NCBI GenBank assembly: GCA_937930135.1
Contig: CALGVO010000098.1
Location: 1-18,739, forward strand
Source of the DNA: an uncultured Synechococcus sp.
GTDB taxonomy: Bacteria; Cyanobacteriota; Cyanobacteriia; PCC-6307; Cyanobiaceae
DNA: 18,739 nucleotides
Reading direction: 5' to 3'
A model generated the notes under the pieces. That model made no database searches. It saw only the letters and a program-made list of their open reading frames with translations, and was not told the origin of the DNA. This document shows positions 14,431 to 18,739 of this stretch, piece by piece (within the stretch, counting starts at the first letter, position 1; each line of letters starts with the position of its first letter). The translations under genes were made by a program, and so were the position numbers.

Positions 14431-14485
14431 AGACTCGATGCAACATCGCGATCGTTTTAGCCTGCTGCTCAGCGAGAGCGTCATG
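14431..14485. promoter_or_regulatory. Probable divergent promoter spacer, antiporter / ndhO
   Basis: This 55-base stretch includes one of the few T-rich patches of the area (GATCGTTTTAGCC on the plus strand, GGCTAAAACGATC on the minus). It sits between the likely antiporter start and ndhO. It fits a short promoter spacer better than coding sequence, which is the main reason for not using ATG 14484 for the antiporter. No consensus -35/-10 pair is convincing. Confidence 0.3.
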
Positions 14486-14713
14486 ATGGCCGAGACAGCC
14501 CCTGCCCTGAAGAAAGGCGCCCTGGTGCGGGTCAATCGCCAGGCCTACACCGGCAGTGTGGAGGCAGCGGCCAGCGATCCATCCGCACCGGCCTACATCT
14601 TTGAAGGGCCAGGGGAATTGCTGGCGATCCAGGGGGACTACGGCCAGGTGCGCTGGCGCCGTCCGGTGCCGGATGTGTGGCTGAAGCTGGCTCAGCTCGA
14701 GGCCTGCGACTGA
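14486..14713 (+). CDS. ndhO: NAD(P)H-quinone oxidoreductase subunit O
   Basis: NdhO is a small peripheral subunit of the cyanobacterial/plastid NDH-1 complex, which mediates cyclic electron flow and respiration at the thylakoid. The 75-residue protein begins MAETAPALKKGALVRVNRQAY and contains AYIFEGPGELL (36-46), then DYGQVRWRRPVPDVWL (51-66), the diagnostic core of NdhO. ATG 14483 immediately precedes in frame and could be used, giving Met-Met. The upstream open frame to 14438 looks non-coding. Its 3' end overlaps the membrane glycosyltransferase gene by 22 bases on the opposite strand. Length matches the family (about 70-80 residues). Confidence 0.95.
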   Translation: MAETAPALKKGALVRVNRQAYTGSVEAAASDPSAPAYIFEGPGELLAIQGDYGQVRWRRPVPDVWLKLAQLEACD

Positions 14714-16761
14714 AGCGTCGCTTCCACCTCCTGCACAGCGCGAGGAATCGAGCGGCCAGCAGCGGGAAGACGCCAGAGCGCGCCAGACAACACAGCGCTG
14801 AGATCATCGAGCGCCACCAAGATCGCCCCATCGTCATGGCGCCGGCGCGCGGCTTCCATCACCAGGCGCGCCTGGGCTGGGTTCCAAGCGGCGATCGACA
14901 CCACCGCCCGGTAGGCGCTGGGCCAGGGGTTCTGGGGCAGGGCCCCCTCCAGAGCTGCGAACTGACGGTCCGCCTCCGCCGGCCGATTCGCCAGCACCGC
15001 CAGCAAGGCCAGACTCCAACGGGGTTCCACGGCCTCGGGATCCAGGCGAAGCGCCTGCTCCGCCTGACGCTTGACCCGATCGCGATACAGCTGATGGCCG
15101 TCGAGCATGTGCTCCACGGCCACGGCCGCGAACAAGGGATCCAGGCCGGCCGGCCCCTGGGCCAGACCGCTTGCGAGAGCAGGAAATTGCGTCGCAAACT
15201 CCCCCGGTACCGGCGCCTGCGCACGCCGCCTCCAGAGGGAAAAACTCCCCCCCTGCGGCCGAGGAAAGCGCTCGACCCGTTCAAACACACCGCTGCTGCG
15301 CACGGCTTGATCGAGTCGCCGCGCGCTTTTGCGCACCGAACCCTGATCCCCTTCCGCGAGCAACACCCACTCCGCTCGAGCCAGAACGGGCTCCACATCG
15401 CCACGGCTGCTGCCAAGCTGACGACCCACCAGTTGTCCGCCCTGGCGACGGCCGTAGTAACTGACGTTGTGCTGATTGAGATCCGGGGTGCTCGGCACCA
15501 CGATCAAGGTGGTGGGTGGCGCATCAGCCCGGGCACCGCCGGCTCGGCGCACGATCGCATCCAACGGCCCCTGATGGCGGTTCTGCAGTCTGGCCAGCTG
15601 GGCGGACCAGGCAGGGGGCCCACAGGCCAGCAGCCCTGACATCAGGGCGACCGGTGCCAACCACCACTGCAGGCCGGGCCACCGGCCGCGCAACCAGAGG
15701 CCCCACTGCCACCAACCCCGCGCCAGCAGCAGGATCAGGGCCGGCAGCAGGGGGGCGATGTAGCGATCATCTTTGTTGGGGCTGAGGCTGGTGACCATCC
15801 AGCCAACCAGCAGCGTCACCACCAGAAACCGCCAGGCCTGGGGCTCATCGCCGCTGTGGCGGCGGCGCTGCCAGCACCAGAGCAGCACCCCAGCACAGCC
15901 CACCGCCAGCATCACCCCGCCGATCTGGGCAGGCAGCAGTCGGGGGTACCAGAGCCAGCCGCTGAGGCTGAGCGGTCCTGGGTCTCCCTCCCGGGCTGCT
16001 GACTCGAGCACAGCCCGGTTGGTGCCACCCAGGGTGGTGATCCAGTTGTGCCGCAGCCAGGGCAGCACGCCGGCGAGAACCACCGCCACCCCAGCCAACC
16101 ACTGCAGGCGTCGCCCCTCGCCCCGACGCCAGGCGCCCCAACTCACCCAGGCCAGAGCCGGAAGCAGCACCAGCAGGGCGCTCTGCTTCACGAGAAGCGC
16201 TCCGGTGCAGGCGAGAACGGCGGTGAGGGCCTGCAGCCACTGCCCGCCCTCCAGGGGATGCCACCAGAGGCTGAGCCGCCAGAGGGCGAGGGTCACCATC
16301 GCCGTAAGGGCCATCTCCAGCACGTAATCGCTGCGCAACTCGAGCAAGGCCGGCGCCAGAGCCACCAACAGGGCCGCCAGCAGGGCAAAGGCGCGCGCCT
16401 CCACCTGGGAACGACGCAACATCAGCGCCCAGGACGCCACCGCCCACAGCAGCACACCGTGCCAGAGGCTGAGACTCCAGGCCGCCTGAGCCGGATCATC
16501 TCCGGCCCAGGCCATCACGGTGCCATTCACCAGCGAGGCCAAGGGCGGAATCTTGGGCGACAGATCCAACAGGGCGTTCCAGCCCTGCCAGGCACCACCC
16601 GGGAGCAGCCCGAGCGCGCGGCCGTGATCGAGTGCACTGTTGAGGTAGTCGGCCTGGTCCCAGGCCGGCAGGCCGTCGTTCAACGTCCACCAGAGCCGAT
16701 CAGCGCCGGTGGCGACCAGCCAGATCCCCAGCAGCAGGGCACGAAAGAGCCAGGGGCCCAT
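14692..16761 (-). CDS. Family 39-like membrane glycosyltransferase with soluble C-terminal TPR-like domain
   Basis: The 689-residue protein starts with a hydrophobic anchor and then LPAWDQADYLNSALD (31-45). The Asp after the first span is typical of GT39/GT83-like (ArnT/PMT) polyprenyl-phosphate-sugar transferases. About 10-11 spans extend to about residue 380, with SDYVLEM (144-150) and SPNKDDRYIAPLLPAL (327-342). The remaining roughly 300 residues are soluble, with a Rossmann-like VVPSTPDLNQHNVSYYG section and a helical TPR-like part at about 565-650 (DRVKRQAEQALRLDPEAVEPRW..). It likely moves a sugar from a lipid carrier to an extracytoplasmic acceptor; both are unknown. ATG 16761 overlaps the DnaJ-like stop by one base (TGATG); a TTG precedes it. 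Confidence 0.8.
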   Translation of the reverse strand: MGPWLFRALLLGIWLVATGADRLWWTLNDGLPAWDQADYLNSALDHGRALGLLPGGAWQGWNALLDLSPKIPPLASLVNGTVMAWAGDDPAQAAWSLSLWHGVLLWAVASWALMLRRSQVEARAFALLAALLVALAPALLELRSDYVLEMALTAMVTLALWRLSLWWHPLEGGQWLQALTAVLACTGALLVKQSALLVLLPALAWVSWGAWRRGEGRRLQWLAGVAVVLAGVLPWLRHNWITTLGGTNRAVLESAAREGDPGPLSLSGWLWYPRLLPAQIGGVMLAVGCAGVLLWCWQRRRHSGDEPQAWRFLVVTLLVGWMVTSLSPNKDDRYIAPLLPALILLLARGWWQWGLWLRGRWPGLQWWLAPVALMSGLLACGPPAWSAQLARLQNRHQGPLDAIVRRAGGARADAPPTTLIVVPSTPDLNQHNVSYYGRRQGGQLVGRQLGSSRGDVEPVLARAEWVLLAEGDQGSVRKSARRLDQAVRSSGVFERVERFPRPQGGSFSLWRRRAQAPVPGEFATQFPALASGLAQGPAGLDPLFAAVAVEHMLDGHQLYRDRVKRQAEQALRLDPEAVEPRWSLALLAVLANRPAEADRQFAALEGALPQNPWPSAYRAVVSIAAWNPAQARLVMEAARRRHDDGAILVALDDLSAVLSGALWRLPAAGRSIPRAVQEVEATLQSQASS

Positions 16762-17492
16762 CAACCGATCTCCAGACGCCCGCGCTCCTCATGAAGGCGC
16801 TGACGGCGACGTTTCGCCTCCCGCAGCATCTCCCGACCGTCGTGGAGGTAGTTGTCCACGTAGCCCATCGTGTAGCGGTCCAGTTCGTTGAGGGCATCCT
16901 CCACCTGGGAGAGGCAGTGATACAGGCTCAGGCCGAAACCCCGGGCCGAAGCCGGGGTCGGCAGAGATTGATAGAGAGTTTTCACCTTGTCGATACGATC
17001 GCGGCTCCGCTCCAGGTAGGCACAGAACGCCTCCATCAGGGCGTCGTCGTAGGGATCGGCGGAGAGGGCGCGCAACTGGGCCGGAAAGGCATTGATCACC
17101 TGGCCCAGCTGGCGGTCGACCGGCCCATACACCGACTGCAGCCACTGCACCAGGGCGTCATCAGCGCAGATGCCCCGGCCGGTGGAGCGACTGGCGGCCT
17201 GGGCCGCACGGGCATTGCGGGCACCACGGCGCCGGGCCTCCTCCTGGCCATCGTCCGCCGAAGCGATTCTGCGATCGCGATCGAAAGCCCGGCGGCGCTC
17301 AGCATCCCCCAGCAGTTCCCAGGCGGCATTGAGCGCCAGGATCAGCTCCTCATCGCCCCCGGCATCCGGGTGGTGTTCCTTCACCAGGCGCCGATAGGCC
17401 GCCTTGATCTCCCTGTGGCAGGCGCTGGGACCGATGCCGAGCACCCGATAGGGATCGCCACCATGGGCGTCGAGCTGGGGCGAGCGACTCAC
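16761..17492 (-). CDS. J-domain (DnaJ-like, type III) protein
   Basis: The 243-residue protein begins with a J-domain at about 14-72: PYRVLGIGPSACHREIKAAYRRLVKEHHPDAGG carries the His-Pro-Asp triad (41-43) that stimulates DnaK ATPase. No Gly/Phe region, zinc finger or DnaJ C-terminal domain follows, so it is a specialised co-chaperone. A basic linker (about 66-108) leads to a helical domain of about 130 residues with NAFPAQLRAL and YHCLSQVEDALNELDRYTMGYVDNYL, which looks like a cyanobacterial-specific partner-binding region. GTG 17492 overlaps the cysK stop (GTGA) and its own stop touches the glycosyltransferase start, so all three genes are coupled. The client is unknown. Confidence 0.87.
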   Translation of the reverse strand: MSRSPQLDAHGGDPYRVLGIGPSACHREIKAAYRRLVKEHHPDAGGDEELILALNAAWELLGDAERRRAFDRDRRIASADDGQEEARRRGARNARAAQAASRSTGRGICADDALVQWLQSVYGPVDRQLGQVINAFPAQLRALSADPYDDALMEAFCAYLERSRDRIDKVKTLYQSLPTPASARGFGLSLYHCLSQVEDALNELDRYTMGYVDNYLHDGREMLREAKRRRQRLHEERGRLEIG

Positions 17493-18457
17493 AACTGACC
17501 ATCCCGCCGGGCCGGTGCCGCAGGCGCGCCGCTGAACATCGGCGTGGAGAGATACCGCTCCCCGAAGCTGGCAAGGATCACAACGATGCGGCGACCGGCC
17601 ATCGCCGGACGCTGGCCGATCCGGAGCGCTGCCGCCACCGCCGCACCACTGCTGACGCCACTGAGGAGTCCCTCCTCCCGGGCCAGACGCCGACCCATCG
17701 CCATCGCCTCGTCATCGCTGATGGCCACAATCTCATCGATCAACGCAGCCTCGAGAACCGGCGGCACAAAGCCGGCACCGATGCCCTGAATGCGGTGGGG
17801 CCCAGGGTCTCCACCCGCCAGCACCGGGCTGGCCGCCGGCTCCACGGCCACCACCTGCAGACCGGGGCAACGGGGCTTGAGCACCTGAGCGCAGCCGGTG
17901 AGGGTGCCGCCGGTGCCCACACCGGCGACAAAAGCAGCCAAGGTGCCACCGGTGTCAGCCCAGATTTCTTCAGCGGTGGTGGCCGCGTGCACGGCGGGAT
18001 TGGCCGGATTGTCGAACTGCTGCAGCAGATAGGCCCCAGGGACCTCCGCCACGAGCTGGCGCGCCAGGGCAATCGCGCCCTGCATCCCATCCCCCCCTGG
18101 AGTGAGCTGAAGTTCAGCGCCATAGGCCCGGAGCATGGAACGGCGTTCCAGGCTCATCGTGTCGGGCATGGTGAGAATCAGCCGGTAGCCGCGGGCGGCG
18201 GCCACCATGGCCAGGGCGATGCCGGTGTTGCCACTGGTGGGCTCCACCAGCACGGTGCGCCCGGGCTGGATGGTGCCACTGGCTTCCGCTGCCTGCACCA
18301 TCGCCCCGGCGATCCGGTCTTTCACCGAGGCGGTGGGATTGAAGCTTTCCAGCTTCGCCAGGATCTCCGCCTGGCAACCGCAGGCGGCCGGTAAACGGTT
18401 CAGGCGCACCAAAGGGGTGCGGCCCACTAATGCGGTGATGTCGTCGGCGATCGGCAT
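17489..18457 (-). CDS. cysK: Cysteine synthase A (O-acetylserine sulfhydrylase)
   Basis: This PLP enzyme makes cysteine from O-acetylserine and sulfide in the cytosol. The 322-residue protein shows ITALVGRTPLVRLNRLP (7-23), the PLP lysine in FNPTASVKDR (Lys46), the substrate loop EPTSGNTGIA (72-81), the phosphate-binding GVGTGGTLTG (179-188), VEPAASPVLAGG, GIGAGFVP, and SGVSSGAAVAAAL (266-278). ATG 18457 gives the standard MPIADDITALVG start. The sequence fits CysK better than CysM in these motifs, although the two are hard to separate by eye. It leads a coupled operon with the DnaJ-like and glycosyltransferase genes and is preceded by a hairpin-rich spacer that insulates it from the porin. 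Confidence 0.94.
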   Translation of the reverse strand: MPIADDITALVGRTPLVRLNRLPAACGCQAEILAKLESFNPTASVKDRIAGAMVQAAEASGTIQPGRTVLVEPTSGNTGIALAMVAAARGYRLILTMPDTMSLERRSMLRAYGAELQLTPGGDGMQGAIALARQLVAEVPGAYLLQQFDNPANPAVHAATTAEEIWADTGGTLAAFVAGVGTGGTLTGCAQVLKPRCPGLQVVAVEPAASPVLAGGDPGPHRIQGIGAGFVPPVLEAALIDEIVAISDDEAMAMGRRLAREEGLLSGVSSGAAVAAALRIGQRPAMAGRRIVVILASFGERYLSTPMFSGAPAAPARRDGQL

Positions 18458-18556
18458 AGACGGTGGGAGCCGTACTGAAGATCAACACTCCACCCATCCA
18501 ATCAAACCCCCGCAGCAGGCGACAATTCCGCTGACTGGAATGCCCTCAAGATCCAC
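18458..18556 (-). promoter_or_regulatory. Upstream region of cysK, likely promoter-bearing
   Basis: About 100 non-coding bases lie between the strong terminator and the cysK ATG, so the cysK operon promoter should be here. On the minus strand, TTGTCG and TTGGAT with an 18-base spacer could be a weak -35/-10 pair. A short inverted repeat ATTCC-n7-GGAAT (18525-18541) lies just upstream and could be an operator. Both are suggestions only. Confidence 0.35.
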
Positions 18557-18582
18557 AAAAAAGCCCCCGGGGTTCCAGGGGC
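18557..18582 (-). terminator. Rho-independent terminator (minus strand), end of the porin transcript
   Basis: Read on the minus strand, an 8-bp stem (GCCCCTGG pairing with CCGGGGGC, one U-G wobble) with loop AACC is followed immediately by six T. This is a textbook intrinsic terminator. It faces transcripts arriving from the porin to the right and separates them from cysK. Confidence 0.85.
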
Positions 18583-18607
18583 AGATCGCAAAGCAATGGT
18601 GAGGAGC

Positions 18608-18631
18608 GTCTCACGCTTGGCAGCGTGAGAC
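18608..18631. repeat. Perfect 10-bp inverted repeat (hairpin)
   Basis: GTCTCACGCT and AGCGTGAGAC flank a TGGC loop with no mismatch. There is no T-run directly after it on either strand, so it is not a classical terminator. It may stabilise the 3' end of the porin mRNA, act as an RNA structure, or bind a protein. It is the strongest stem in the spacer. Confidence 0.8.
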
Positions 18632-18645
18632 TTAGTGAATTAGAA

Positions 18646-18661
18646 CCCCGCCGAAGCAGGG
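18646..18661 (-). terminator. Terminator-like UUCG hairpin downstream of the porin
   Basis: On the minus strand CCCTGC-TTCG-GCGGGG forms a 6-bp stem (one U-G) capped by a UUCG tetraloop, followed by TTCTAATT. The stable tetraloop and moderately U-rich tail suggest a weak terminator or an RNA-stabilising hairpin about 26 bases after the porin stop. Confidence 0.55.
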
Positions 18662-18673
18662 CTCCCATCGTCC

Positions 18674-18693
18674 GTTCTGATTGCGATCAGAAC
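18674..18693. repeat. Perfect 8-bp inverted repeat over the porin stop codon
   Basis: GTTCTGAT-TGCG-ATCAGAAC is a perfect 8-bp stem with a 4-base loop. On the minus strand the porin stop TGA (18689-18687) lies inside the 5' arm. It is the first of four successive hairpins in this spacer. Confidence 0.7.
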
Positions 18694-18739
18694 TTGAAGG
18701 TGGTCTGGATCAGGCCTCCGAAGATGTTGAAGGTACCGT
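18687..18739 (-). CDS. Outer-membrane porin, iron-uptake/SomA-like (partial, only the C-terminus)
   Basis: Only 16 residues and the stop lie in the window: GTFNIFGGLIQTTFKF, with the first two bases of a further codon at the edge. Alternating hydrophobic residues and a C-terminal phenylalanine are the signature of an outer-membrane beta-barrel's last strand recognised by the BAM machinery. The wording of the end (F-x-x-GGLIQTTFKF) matches cyanobacterial iron-uptake/SomA-type porins as I recall them. The bulk of the gene lies to the right of the window, so the identification rests on this short tail. Confidence 0.65.
   Translation of the reverse strand, partial: GTFNIFGGLIQTTFKF

Noticed and set aside
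13078..14460. Plus-strand open frame of 460 codons opposite the antiporter
   Set aside because: It is extremely His/Gln-rich, as expected for the antisense of Leu/Val/Ala codons of a membrane protein; not a gene.

Overview
The window is a gene-dense, GC-rich chromosomal stretch that looks like a picocyanobacterium of the marine/brackish Synechococcus-Cyanobium type. The evidence is gene content. NdhO (an NDH-1 subunit of oxygenic phototrophs), a CRR7-like protein, a DUF751/Ycf33-like protein, plant-type zeta-carotene desaturase and a cyanobacterial iron-uptake-type porin C-terminus all occur here. So do several small proteins known to me only from cyanobacteria and plastids. No rRNA, tRNA, CRISPR array, transposase or prophage gene was seen. 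The region reads as core genome, and no island with deviant composition is visible.

Layout from left to right. (1) 1-583, minus: two-domain 6-pyruvoyl-tetrahydropterin-synthase/QueD-like protein running off the left edge. It is divergent from aroK (656-1261). (2) A small CRR7-like gene (1212-1478, minus) whose start codon shares a CATG with that of a secreted DUF6816-like protein (1477-2277, plus). (3) A glutathione S-transferase-like gene (2189-2914, minus). (4) A plus-strand operon: DUF751 protein, rbfA, GH3/NagZ-like hydrolase, family-2 glycosyltransferase with TPRs, and hemD (2973-7339). (5) A minus-strand operon read from 9789 down to 7315: zds/crtQ, SRPBCC protein and a small PilP-like lipoprotein. 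(6) A plus-strand operon from 9881: IscA-type Fe-S protein, TPR protein, LpxB-related protein and a 91-aa membrane protein. (7) A TIGR01777 epimerase (12228-13160, minus) and an NhaP/CvrA-type cation/proton antiporter (13189 to about 14430, minus). (8) ndhO (14486-14713, plus). (9) A minus-strand operon, cysK then a DnaJ-like gene then a family-39-like membrane glycosyltransferase (18457 down to 14692). (10) A hairpin-rich spacer and the last 16 codons of a porin (18687-18739, minus).

The genes are mostly housekeeping: tetrapyrrole, carotenoid, aromatic amino acid and cysteine synthesis, ribosome maturation, envelope sugar chemistry and photosynthetic electron transport. Packing is extreme. 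Same-strand neighbours repeatedly overlap by ATGA, GTGA or TGATG. All five convergent pairs overlap at their 3' ends (22 to 89 bases). One divergent pair shares its start-codon bases. The only sizeable regulatory-looking spacer with clear structure is the one between the porin and cysK, which holds four consecutive hairpins including a textbook minus-strand terminator.

No wholly new defence or mobile system was recognised. The most informative oddities are the systematic antisense 3' overlaps, the CATG start sharing, the hairpin cluster after the porin, and the unexplained but syntenic-looking clusters (IscA/TPR/LpxB-like/small membrane protein and zds/SRPBCC/lipoprotein).
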